Shown one piece after another: positions 47,496 to 57,639 of a stretch of 64,000 bases of DNA. Below the pieces are notes generated by a model. It was not told the origin of the DNA. It was given only the letters and a program-made list of their open reading frames with translations, and searched no databases. The DNA comes from Carposina sasakii. Its lineage: Eukaryota > Arthropoda > Insecta > Lepidoptera > Carposinidae. Every line of letters begins with the position of its first letter. The stretch's first letter is position 1. The translations under genes and the position numbers were made by a program. The stretch covers positions 7,454,888 through 7,518,887 of the forward strand of contig CP053172.1 of NCBI GenBank assembly GCA_014607495.2. The letters are read 5' to 3'.

Positions 47496-48107
47496 GTAGG
47501 GAAGTATTTATTTATTTATTTATTCACGTAAGTATCAAGTAAGTAAGGCATCTCAGTCTGTTTGACGCGATACAGGTGCTGAGATTTGAAATCTGGCCAC
47601 TGCTGGCCCAATAAGGCCCTTTGCTTTGGCCGATGCGATATCGCGAAGAGATTTCAATAAGAAGTGCAAATCATTAATAGATTATGACGATATTAATGTG
47701 ATTTTTTAACGTAGGCAGAAGTGAATAGTGGATGGACGCATATATAAATAGTAGGTAGTCTGTGTAATTTAGTTACTTATATGTCCGACTATGGCTTTTC
47801 ATATTCTTAACTAGGTACGATCTTTATGTAGGTAGACAGTAAAACATCGAATAAGTATTTAAATTATTTGTTAATAATTGATGTGCGTGTACTTAACTGA
47901 CTGTACTTAAAGTAAATGTGGTTTATTCGTGCTTACTTCTTACTTTTGATTTAACTACCAACTGACCCATCTCTTTTATAGTAAACAAATGCTTCACGTG
48001 GGTAAGTAATATGGTAGGTACTACCTACCCAAGTTATTATTTTCTGTTTTGCTTTGTTAAAATGTATCTAATTCTAGACTCGAATGTATATTTCATTTCT
48101 TTCACAG
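47496..48107. other. 612-bp gap between exons 24 and 25
   Basis: Non-coding. Around 47555-47660 there is a GC-richer piece ('acaggtgctgagatttgaaa' to 'gatgcgatatcgcgaagag') that looks like an unrelated insertion. The acceptor region for exon 25 follows. Confidence 0.45.
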
Positions 48108-49195
48108 GATGCAAAAGAACAGCTGCCACCAGCATTTGGCAACTCACTGTGGCGGAAAGAAAAAATGCCGCCAATTTTATCAAGTACACCACTGTCAGGC
48201 CTATCATATTTATGGGCTCCAGTTTTAAATGTTTCTACTGTACCGAATACAACTCGGAACTCGCTTCTATATTGCAGCACACACTTAAACACGAAATAGA
48301 TCCCAAAAGTGTCTTAGAGAAGTATGTACCTAAAGGCAAAAGAACTCTGCAAGTTGATATTTCATTGCTTTCATGTAGATTATGTAGCGACAAATTTGCC
48401 GATCTCAAAATTATTCGAGAACATTTAAGTGGTGCCCATGGAATAGAATTCTTTTCAGGCAGCAATGGAATGACCGAGTATAATATGGAGCTGAAAGATG
48501 GCATGTTCAAATGCCACATATGCGATAAGGATTTCCATAAATTCAGTCTCTTAAACTCGCATATGAACTGCCATGTAGGTAAGGTCGTTTGTGAGACTTG
48601 TGGGGCAGGTTTCTTAAACCAGCATCTCTTATCGAAGCACAGGGAATCGCATCTAACCAAACGTTTCAATTGCAGACAATGCGATAAAGTTTACTTTAAA
48701 AATAGTCAGTTAAAGTATCACACAGAAATAGTTCATAAAGGTAAAGATAGAGTTAAATTAAAGAAATGTCCTAAATGCGATGAGGTTTTTAAGGAGCATT
48801 ACAGTAAAATGATTCATTTGAAAGATGCTCACGGTATAGCCAAAGTTTTTCAATGCCATATATGTAAAGTAATGTATAACACTCGTCGTGCATTGACAGA
48901 GCATACAACGAGGTATCATACTGAAAAATTCAAATGCGATGTTTGCTCGAAATGCTTTGGTATTGAGTCGAAGTTGAAACATCATATGCGTAGTCATACA
49001 GGGGAAAGAAACTTTATATGCCCCATATGTAAGAACGCGTATATGCATAAAATGACGTTGCATAAACATATGAAAGGGCATAGCAGTGTGTTTAAGTTTG
49101 TGTGCCCAAGTTGTGGGGCAGGGTTTGAGAGTAAAGGCGAGTTTCTGAAACACGTGAAGCAATGGCATCCGTATGGTGATGTGGGGGTAGATTGA
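48108..49195 (+). CDS. C2H2 zinc-finger terminal exon 25 (10 fingers, TSIWQ type)
   Basis: Phase 1 entry after 'tttcatttctttcacag'; 361 codons to TGA. Leader GCKRTAATSIWQLTVAERKN then the PIIFMG module. Ten fingers, finger 3 a little shortened, last CPSCGAGF...HVKQWH. A second acceptor, 'ctaattctag', ends at 48077, exactly 30 bp upstream and in the same frame, and would add ten residues (DSNVYFISFT). It is the last + strand exon. AATAAA is at 49451. Confidence 0.87.
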
Positions 49196-49450
49196 TAAAG
49201 AAAATGAAGAAGGAGGAAAAAACCTGTAGCTGTATACCAATAACTGAGGGGGCGGAATGACTACGTATGTTATAAACTAAGCTCATCATAAGCAATACAT
49301 AGGTTTACAAAGCTTAAAAGAGTAAAGAAGACCAATAGGCATGGATTAGAAGAAATCTATTTACCTATATATGGCTATATGAAGTTACGTGACCGCTGTC
49401 CTAGGAAAACGTAGCATTAAATAATGTAACAAATAAATAGGTATTTGAAA

Positions 49451-49456
49451 AATAAA
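49451..49456 (+). terminator. Polyadenylation signal for exon 25
   Basis: AATAAA 255 bp after the stop; another AATAAA-like site ('caaataaatag') is at about 49433. A reverse-strand signal for the convergent gene starts only 10 bp further on. Confidence 0.5.
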
Positions 49457-49465
49457 CAAAATGGT

Positions 49466-49471
49466 TTTATT
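49466..49471 (-). terminator. Polyadenylation signal for small gene A
   Basis: TTTATT on the + strand (AATAAA on the - strand), 17 bp beyond the stop codon at 49488. Confidence 0.5.
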
Positions 49472-49487
49472 TTTCAAACTAGCAAGA

Positions 49488-52400
49488 TCAAGGGCTTTTT
49501 AAAAATTTTCGGGTCTCCTTCGATTTCGCCACCTTTTCCACAAGTCCACGCTTCATGAATCGCTCCTGAGGGATGGGCAATTGGCCTCGGAAGTCTACTC
49601 CAGGACCTGGCTTCAGCTTCAACACATGGTCAGTGTTGCGGTGAACCGTCTCTGATGGCAGGAATCTAATGGCTCCCCTTGCGAAGTGCAAATCCCTTTG
49701 AAGAGAGAATCAGGTAGGTAATTTTGGTAGGTATGGTTAAGGTGTCACAATACTTGAGTTGTGTGTAGGTATGTGTTTATTTCCATTTAGGAGCTTCTCC
49801 TTGGTGGGAACCTCGCTTGATGCAGATAACAGGGGCTTAGACAATGGAACAACTTTAGGTACGCGGCGACAGAGAAGTTCGCAATGATATCAAAAGAGAG
49901 TTATTAGGCTTATCACGCCATTTAACATAAGCCAATGAAGGGTTCCCATTATAGAAGTAACGTTTCAATAACTTTGTGATCTTCGCTGTCGCTCGTAAAA
50001 ATAGACGAAGAGAGGCTACAATGCTGCGTTGAGTTACGCTGCCGTTAAAAAAAAATTAGGTTTTCGAACATGGTGTAGGGGTCTACGAGAAACAGTTAAC
50101 TTTTGAAAGTGGTCTAAGAGAAAAAAGTTTTGGTCTGATCCTTTTTACCTTTACCTGATGTCTGGAAATTCGATAGGCGCGAAAATCCTCTTGTCAATAT
50201 GTTCCTTATACTGCTTCCATCGACATTTGAGGAGCTCATTCGTTTGCAGTGAATAATGTCGCTCGTATACATAGTCGTAAACGCCCTTTTCAAACGTCGG
50301 TATGACACGAAAGTTCTGCCCAACTGCCGTTGCTATTTCTGTGGTTTACATACATAGATAGACGCCTGATCATCAACGAGATCCTGTAGCCACGTTTGGC
50401 ATTGCTGGGACAGATGTAAATGATCAGTGACTAGTCGCTAGCTTATCGCCTGAGAGAATGCTCAGGTTAAGAGCGGGCCGTGTACGGGGCACGGATTAAA
50501 ACACGTTACATACATTTTGTATGAAGCAATTTATATTACCTACACCAGGGATGGCGAACCAATGGCACGCGTGCCACCCCTGGCACGCAACAAAATACGA
50601 GGGGGCGTTTTTAAGTTCGCGGAATCGGGGGTAAGACGTGGAAATAAAAATACAAGTTTATTTTTCCTTTTCAATATATTCTCCTGCAACCCTAAATAGA
50701 AGAATAGAATAAAAGATTTTTCAGATCTTTCAATTAGCTTATGTATACCCTCGAAAAAAAATGTTTTTTCTTTGTCTGAAAAATAAGCTGAAACTGCTTC
50801 ATTCACTTCTTCATCGCTTGAGAACTTCTTCGAAGTTCTTTTTTCATTTTTGGAAAGAGATAATAATCACTGGGAGCCAGGTCAGGACTGTAGGGTGGAT
50901 GAACCAAAATATCGAAGCCCACCTTATGCAGGGAAGCCAACGCAACACGGCTCTTGTGCACAGGCGCGTTGTCGTGCAGAAGGAGGACACCTTTGGTTAA
51001 TTTTCCCCTTCTTTTTGCCTTGATTGCTTCCTTTAATCGCTCTAAGATTGAAGCGTAGTATTCTCCGGTTATGGAGACACCTTTATCTTTATAATCTATC
51101 AACAAGATTCCTTCTGAGTCCCAAAAGATTGTCGCCATGATTTTTCCCGCCGACTGTGACACCTTAAATTTCTTTGGTGGTGGTGTACCTTTTTTGTGCC
51201 ACTGCATAGAATCTTGTTTGGACTCAGGTTCATAATGATGAACCCAAGTTTCATCCCCAGTAACAATTCGAGTCAATACTCCATCCTGGTCTTCATTACA
51301 GAGGTCCAAAAACGCGCGAGAACACTCTACGCGCTGTTGTTTTTGAGGCGGCGTGAGCATTCTCGGCACCCACCTTGCACTGACTTTGGTCATGCCGAGA
51401 TGATCGTGAAGAATTTTAAATATGGTTGTATCGGATACTCCAACCATTTCTGCGAGCTGTTTCTTCTTTAGTCTAGCATCTTCCAGTATTAATTTTTCCA
51501 CTTTTTTAATTATTTCCGGAGTGGTCACCTCGATCGGCCGTCCTGGCCGAGGATCATCTTCAAGTGAGGCCCTGCCTTGCTTAAAAAGGGTATGCCACTT
51601 ATAAACCATGGTTTTACCGGGGCAAGACTCCCCGTAAACGGATGACATCTCTTCTAGTATGGTTTGAACCGATTTACCTTGCTTGGTAAGGAACTTTATG
51701 ACAGCGCGGTGCTCGATTTTCTCCATTTTTCACAATGTTCTTCCCAACTGAGTTGTTTGATCGACGATAATTCAAATGGATTAAAACAAAACGTTCTATT
51801 TATACTAATAATGAGCTACTTAACCAGTTACAACTAAGGAAAGTACCCTCATTTATTAATTACCTACCCATTCCGCGAATATAAAAATGCACCCTCGTAG
51901 TTCAGGCACGCCTAATGATACAGATGAGAATGAATAACATAAAAAAATTGCATCGAAACCGTTTGTCAGATGACTCTAGTTCAGCAGCTTGCATTCTGCT
52001 GAAAGTAACAAAGTAAGAGCCTGACATAAAATACTTCGCATCTAAATTAAAACAGCAGAAATTACACATTTTTTTTTATATGTTAAAATAGTAACATTAC
52101 ATACCGATAATTGTACTTTTGAATTTTTAATAAATAGTATAGTATACTTAATATCTAGTTTTATTTTTGTTCAATAATATCAATATGCCAAAATTATTTG
52201 ATGGCACGTCATAGATATAATAACTATTTGTCTAATGAAAAAAAATGGCACGTATATCACTAAAGGTTCGCCATCCCTGACCTACACCATGCATTATCCG
52301 TGTCCCGTCCGGGCCCGCTCTACGCTCGTCTACACCACGTTAGTTGCACGGGGGACCGAAAATGTATGTAACGTGTTTAGTCCGAGCCACGTACACGGCC

Positions 52401-52581
52401 CGCTCTAATGAGAATCACCTTATCAGTCGACTCTTACGACATGCACGGAAGGAGATGTATAGTATGCTAGTGAAGCTTTTATTAAATCATTCATCTTACC
52501 TTCATTTATTTTTTGTGATGGTTTAGTTCTTTTTATGTCTTTACATATATTGTAAGTTACTTTATTTGCTTCTGAAGTCAT
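49488..52581 (-). CDS. Three-exon gene A, 157-aa protein of unknown function
   Basis: Spliced from exon 1 52581-52500 (ATG, 82 nt), exon 2 50338-50155 (184 nt) and exon 3 49695-49488 (208 nt). Donors are GAAG|gtaaga and CAG|gtaaag; acceptors are cacag and tcaaag. Phases are 1 and 2, giving one frame of 157 codons. Exon 1 begins MTSEANKVTYNICKDIKR. Exon 2 holds FRVIPTFEKGVYDYVYERHY and ELLKCRWKQY. Exon 3 starts DLHF and holds LKPGPGVDFRGQLPIPQ, then a basic end. I do not recognise the family; no signal peptide or membrane segment is seen. Genes B and C are paralogues with the same exon plan. Intron 1 contains a hAT element with a mariner inside. Tail-to-tail with zinc-finger exon 25. Confidence 0.75.
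50598..51897 (-). mobile_element. Mariner-family element nested in the hAT element
   Basis: 1300 bp between TA dinucleotides (50596-50597 and 51898-51899). The inverted ends are about 28 bp ('cgagggggcgtttttaag' left; 'aaaaatgcaccctcg' right), with matching 'ttcgcggaat' and 'attccgcgaa' blocks. Size, TA target and encoded transposase all fit mariner. It inserted after the hAT element was in place. Confidence 0.9.
50690..51726 (-). pseudogene. Mariner transposase, frameshifted near the C-terminus
   Basis: The ATG at 51726 opens a 307-codon frame. An N-terminal helix-turn-helix region (residues 1-110, with RPGRP near 82) is followed by a catalytic domain with TGDETW (first Asp), HDNAPVH (second Asp) and YSPDLAPSDYYLFP (third Asp), the DD34D pattern of mariner. 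The frame ends at TGA (50803), shortly after KKELRR. The expected C-terminal end (SSDEEVNEAVSAYFSDKEK) continues in another frame down to about 50690, so a small indel near 50830 broke the gene. Catalytic residues are all present, so the loss may be recent. Confidence 0.88.
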
Positions 52582-53474
52582 AATATAATATAAAAATAAA
52601 TAAAATACAAAAATAAAAGGAATAAAAAAGGGGTCTTGCGAGACTTCCCAGTGATTTTGGCAATCACGTGACAATGTCATACATAATAGGGATGTTTACG
52701 GTTTTCGGTTAATCTCCTCTATGCGGTTTTCTTATTTGTATTTTGGATGTTTACGGTTTTTTTTTATCTGTATTTATATCGAAAGATCATAAAATAAAAG
52801 AAACATTTGCGAAAGAAAAACTTCGCTAGCGTGAAAACTTTCCGGGATATAACGATTTCAAAATCACAATTTTAGACTCTCCAAAAACGCTCCATACAAA
52901 CGGCTACCACAATTATGACGTCCCTTTATATCTATCAGTAATTTGAACGCGCGTAAACGAACTTTTGTTCTACAGCTATATTAAATATTGCGTTTATACA
53001 TACGGTCACTAAACAAAAGTTGCTGTAAATTGGTGTACATGTGAGATAACACCTGAGAGCTTTTTGTGAGTTTTTACTTCGAACTCGATCGCGTCAACGT
53101 AAACTAATCAACCAGTCACGAAGTGCCCCCGTCCTCACTTTTTAATAACGTCACCGCGTCATATGATTGGTTGGCTGCTAACGCAACTGAGTGCGAAGTG
53201 AAAACTCACACTAAACCTCTCACCGTATGCTCAAGTGGCTGTGTGGAAGTCCTACAGTTCTGGCCACCCTAATTCGGAAACAGAGCCGTAGGTACGTACT
53301 CATGTTATACATACATACATATAATCACGCCTTTATCCCTTACGGGGTAGGCAGAGCACCAAGGGGCGATAGAACCACATGTTGCCACTTCGGACCAATT
53401 TTGAGGGTATAGTTGAGATCATCATCACAAGCTATGTATGTAAAAAACTATAAAATACTTAAACAAAAAAAACC
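52582..53474. other. Upstream region of gene A
   Basis: Non-coding. It should hold the promoter of gene A on the - strand, but no core element can be pointed out. A partial SINE-like copy is at 53308-53420. Confidence 0.4.
53308..53420 (-). repeat. SINE-like retroposon, 3' fragment
   Basis: The inverse of the last 110 bp of the 778-1041 element, with 'atacatacatacatataatc' at the left. Confidence 0.65.
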
Positions 53475-53480
53475 TTTATT
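53475..53480 (-). terminator. Polyadenylation signal for small gene B
   Basis: AATAAA on the - strand, about 20 bp past the stop. Confidence 0.5.
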
Positions 53481-53500
53481 ACAACTTAAAAAAAAAAAAA

Positions 53501-56137
53501 TCATTTAGTTCCCCTCCTATTCTTCTTTCTTTTGACGCTTTCGTCGACGGTTCCGCGCCTCATCAGCAACTCTACGGGTATGGGCATTTGGCCTTGGAAG
53601 TCGACTCCTGGACCTGGCTTCAGCTTCATCCGGTGATCGGGACGGCGATGGATGGATTCGTTAGGAAGGATTCTGATGTCACAGCTTGAGAAGTGCAAAT
53701 CCCTTAGGAAAGACAAGGAAAGGTTCACCAAATACGTAAGTGTCCTGTGCTGATATTTGGCTTCACTAAATTACATTTATTTATTTATTTTACAATTTCA
53801 GAAAGACCAACAGCTATTTATAAATATAATTAAAATTGTAGACACATTAAGCCAATAACAGGTCCACACTTATAGAAGCATTGTGAGAGCTATTCAGACA
53901 CTAATGTACATACATCAGTTGTATCTCCTTCCGTGCATGTCGGTCGTGATTGACTAAGGAATTCGGCCCCCTGATAACGTAAAAGCAATAGCACAGCCGA
54001 AGCAAAGCGATAGCGAAAATTGTACAATATTCGCCTTGAAATGTCAAAGTTCCTTTGAAATTCGTTTTACGTAATACGAATTTGACAAGCAATCAGCGAT
54101 TTTTGTACAATTTTGCTAGTTAGGTAATAAGGGGGCCGATATCGGGCATAAGAGTTATTTATTTGGTATTAGGAAGACTAACAGCTATATTAAGACAGTA
54201 ATAACAACAATATAGTGACATACAGCTAAATTAAGGTCTCCATAAATATTTGTTTTGGTGCCGACTCTTACGAGGGCTGTTTGATAAGTCCTTTTAAAAA
54301 GTTATTTTTTTTATTTTTTTTAAACAATTACATTTATTCTCAACATAGAGGGCCAAACACTTGTTCCAGCGAGATACGTTTTGTCGAGGTCTTCAAAATA
54401 TCGCAGGTCATTTTTTAAGAGTTAGGTAATAATAGTTTTCCACAGTGACAAATCGGATTACGCTTCATCATATCCAAACACAGTTTTAGAAACAAACGTG
54501 GCACCCATCGTGCAGACAGCTATAATGCACAGCTATTTCACGCACCTTACTGGGCGGTCGTCGATACAATATTATGGACTTCTTCAACAACATCCTCAGT
54601 AGTAGATGGGCGACCAGAGCGTGGACATCAGATGTGCTGACCGACCACGTTTAATCATTTATCCAGTTATAAACAGTGCAACGTTGGTGCGTTAGTGCCA
54701 TAAACAGAATCAACATATGGCAGCAGCTAACGGCACGAAAATTTTTTAAGTTGAATATTTCGAGTGATCCATACTTGGTTTTTTGCTGAATATTTGAAAG
54801 ATTGTTGTGTGCCGACTCTTATGTATGGAAGTGAAAGTTGGGTATGGCAGAAACCAAAACACCAAAGTCAAGTGAATGCAGTGGAAATGAGAGCATTGAG
54901 AAGTATGTGTGGAGTCACTTTGAAAGATAGGATAAGAAATGAGGTGATCAGAAAGAAGTGTGGTATAAATGAGGACGTGGTGACGAAGATTGAGAAGGGT
55001 ATGTTGAGGTGGTTTGGGCATGTGGAGAGGATGAGTGAAAGTAGACTGACAAAGAAAGTGTACAACGGAAGAGTGGATGGAAGGGTTGGAAGACCTCGCC
55101 GGACTTTCACCAATCAAATTGGTGAAATTCTAAGGAAAGGTCAGGTCAAGAGTACCCTAAACCGACGAGCGTGCATGAAGAATATCATGAAAGTAGAGGA
55201 AGCGAAAGAGGTGTGTCAGGATCGTAGCAAATGGAGATCCGTGATCTCTGCCTACCCCTCCGGGAAAGAGGCGTGATTATTATGTATGTATAAATATGCT
55301 TACTCCACAAGTATGCAAGTATGCTAAGTAATTCTATGAAACGGACTTTACCTGACATCCGGAAACTTGAACGGCGAGAATATTCTTTTATCGATGTGAT
55401 TCTTGTACTGCTGCCATCTACATTTGAGGAGCTCGTTCGTTTTCAAAGAGTAGTGTTTTTCGTAAACATAGTCGAGTAGAGATTTTTCATACGTGGGTAG
55501 TATTCGAAAGTTCGAACCAATCGCCTTGGATATTTCTGCAAGTTTTAGAATAGCTACCTTCTCTTTTCTACATTTCAAATCAAATTCAGATTTTTACGGC
55601 CAACCGAACCCATTCTGGGTTTTGTACATAGCAAAATAGTCGCCGTTACGTGACTAAGTCGAAAGGTACATAAATATAAGAGAAAAACATACACCGACGA
55701 ATTGATAATCTCACTTTTTTGAAGTCGGTTAATAATAAAAGGTAGACTAGATAGAAAACCGTAATTGGACATTTAGACAGTAATTGGATCACTTGGCGAA
55801 ATTTCAAAAGATATGCTATACACAAACTGCGATCGTTAATGTATCTAAGCGTAGTATGAGCCAATCACTGACTGATATTTGCTTGCACCCTGCTGCCACC
55901 TGTCGGCGATAACGACATTATTTTTAATATAAAAAACGTTGTTTTGATTTATATTGTCACGATTTTTTTCATACACCTGTATAAACGGGTCGGTTTCGGC
56001 TGCGTTTCAACAGAAATTTACCAGAAATGTGGTTCCGGTTATAATATTTATTTACCTTCATTTATTACTTCCGAGGGCTTTATCCTTTTTATATTGTTAC
56101 AGTCACCATAGGTAGCTTTATTCGCATCTGAATACAT
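53501..56137 (-). CDS. Three-exon gene B, 155-aa paralogue of gene A
   Basis: Exon 1 56137-56056 (82 nt), exon 2 55535-55352 (184 nt), exon 3 53702-53501 (202 nt). Exon 1 and 2 lengths and all phases are identical to gene A. Splice sites: GAAG|gtaaat, ttgcag, CAG|gtaaag, cctaag. Exon 1 begins MYSDANKATYGDCNNIKR. Exon 2 contains FRILPTYEKSLLDYVYEKHY and ELLKCRWQQY. Exon 3 contains DLHFSSCDIRILP and LKPGPGVDFQGQMPIP and a basic end (KRKKNRRGTK). The function is unknown. It is a tandem duplicate of gene A and divergent from gene C. Intron 2 contains a decayed mariner and a LINE fragment. Confidence 0.75.
54271..54745 (-). mobile_element. Decayed mariner remnant
   Basis: Starts with a mariner-type terminus 'cgagggctgtttgataagtc' after TA. 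Degenerate transposase N-terminal text is readable on the - strand (a GRPSTTED-like motif near 54600). Many stops; the 3' part is missing. It lies in intron 2 of gene B. Confidence 0.6.
54764..55295 (+). mobile_element. LINE 3' fragment (RTE-type reverse transcriptase C-terminus)
   Basis: An open frame of about 170 codons to TGA at 55276. It carries the post-RT text typical of insect RTE-like LINEs: LMYGSESW, LRWFGHVERM, GRPRRTF, then WRSVISAYPSGKEA at the end. It is 5'-truncated with no catalytic FxDD box. The tail 'gcgtgattattatgtatgta' resembles that of the SINE-like copies. It sits in intron 2 of gene B, in the opposite orientation. Confidence 0.75.
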
Positions 56138-56469
56138 ATTTTTGTATAAAAATAATAACAATACAAAAATGTGATACCAATCGGAAGGTAACTTGACAGA
56201 TAAATGACATTATTGGCAGAATCAAGAACTTTGAACTGATAGCAAGGAGAACATCTACAAAGCATTTATACTCTTTAGGAAGCAGGGCCATAAAAACAAG
56301 GTGGCAAGTCGGCTAAATGCTACGGGTCGGACGGGACTCTGGTCAAAGCAGAATCTCAACTCCTAACATTATTTACCGGGGCCTCATGACCCCGTTCTGC
56401 TAAACGTGACTGCAGGATTTCTTTCGCGAGCCTATAGCCCTAGCCATTCCATTTTTGGGATCAGTGTGT

Positions 56470-57196
56470 ATACAGAATGTTATTTCGTTGCCACCCTTAA
56501 CGAAGGGTACGTACGTACTCTATACGTCAAATAATGCAAGTTTATGCCAAAAAAAATGCTGGGAAACGATGTATTTTTTTTATTATTTCTTGATCAGGCG
56601 AAATTTATAGTATCCAGCAGCCGTATGATGAATTTGGTGAGAGCGAGATGTCTCACTTTTAAACGTCAAACTCACAGAGCTATTAATAACTAGATAAACT
56701 AAGTGTATGTACTTTGCATGTAAAAATATACTTAAGAATTAGAATAGACACCACGTTCTCAAGCCAGACTGAGTGAAGTTAGGGCTGATAGAAGTGGTTT
56801 GCAATCCCTTTTTACACACCAAGTAGTAACACTTGCCTTGTCTAGTTATTACTTAGCTCTGTGAATTTGACGTTTAAAAGTGTGACATCTCGCTCTCATC
56901 AAATTCGTCATACGGGTGCTGTATTAGTGTTAGTTTTCTTATAGCTAGATTTTAATTATTTTTCATGAAAAAATGTTGTTACACGCGTGTATAGGTATGT
57001 GTATTTATGCAAAAAACGCAGCCTGCGTTTATTTACTCAAATTTGGCCTCTAATATCTTGGGAACCAGACACTTCCCAGGTATTCTTCCATGGAGAAAAA
57101 TGATCGTTATGATGAGGAGACTCCGTAGTATTCGGGAACGTTGACAAGTCACGAAATTGAAAAAAAAAAAAAACGAATTAGAAAAATCACCTGTAT
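56470..57196 (+). mobile_element. MITE copy 2, interrupted by another MITE
   Basis: Same family as 22259-22631 ('cacccttaacgaagggtacg', 'atgctgggaaacgatgta', 'gggaacgttgac', ending 'aaatcacctgta'). It is split by the insert at 56615-56921. Confidence 0.7.
56615..56921. mobile_element. Nested MITE, 307 bp
   Basis: The inverted termini are 'cagcagccgtatgatgaatt' and 'aattcgtcatacgggtgctg', extending inward for about 50 bp with the 'cacttttaaacgtcaaa' block. A second, 3'-truncated copy is at 63243-63508. The undisturbed sister of the host element (22259-22631) serves as the empty-site reference. Confidence 0.8.
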
Positions 57197-57639
57197 GTAG
57201 GCATGTATATATAGGTAGGTAATTTAAGTTCGCAACATTTCCACCAATAAGAAGCCTTGATTTATCGCGTTTATTGTGGGCTATTCGAGGAAATATTCGA
57301 TAACTTTGCGAATTTATCGATAGCTGTCACTTGTAAAAAGATTGTCGATGTCCCAGAGGCAGGTGCCTAATGTTTACTTCTTCGGGAGGTTATTATTATG
57401 CTTTATTGTACACAGTAAAGTTTTCACAAATAAAGTTTATGACAAAGAAAATGTACAAAGGCGTGCTTATCTCTAAGAGAGATTTATTCCAGTTATATGA
57501 GTACTTACGTAATGACGTGTCCGCCGCCGCCGTATAGATTATTGGCAGTGCAATCTAGTAGGGAAAGTTATATTACTCGTATCCATAGTGTGTTGTGTCT
57601 ATTTATTACTGAGGTGTTTTAGATGATTTCGTTGGTGAA

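Larger units (their letters stand above)
50546..52279. mobile_element. Non-autonomous hAT element, interrupted by mariner
   Basis: The terminal inverted repeats are 'cagggatggcgaacc' at the left and 'ggttcgccatccctg' at the right. It is flanked by 8-bp direct repeats ACCTACAC (50538-50545 and 52280-52287), the target size typical of hAT. Outside the mariner insert about 430 bp remain, with no transposase, so it is a MITE-like derivative. Confidence 0.85.
50339..52499 (-). other. Intron 1 of gene A
   Basis: Largely filled by the nested elements at 50546-52279. Its outer parts contain pieces of the interspersed repeat seen at 5885-6550 ('gtagccacgtttggcattgc' at 50385, 'tcgactcttacgacatgcac' at 52425). 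Confidence 0.65.
56138..57639. other. Divergent intergenic region between genes B and C
   Basis: 1.5 kb between the start codons of two paralogues transcribed away from each other. It holds nested MITEs (56470-57196) and then single-copy AT-rich sequence with a GC-rich 'tgtccgccgccgccgtatag' at 57519. A shared or back-to-back promoter is possible but no element is identifiable. Confidence 0.45.

Noticed and set aside
8242..49195. mod(mdg4) itself
   Set aside because: Its 3' exons characteristically encode FLYWCH-type fingers. None was seen; here there are multi-finger C2H2 arrays.
8242..49195. 24 independent intronless zinc-finger genes (retrocopies or tandem single-exon genes)
   Set aside because: No initiators or promoter space, universal phase-1 acceptors, and gaps as short as 29 bp.
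57480..57560. First exon of gene B at 57560-57510 (- strand), with a strong gtaagt donor
   Set aside because: The reading frame from its ATG hits a stop before the donor. The exon at 56137-56056 matches gene A exon 1 in length and sequence.
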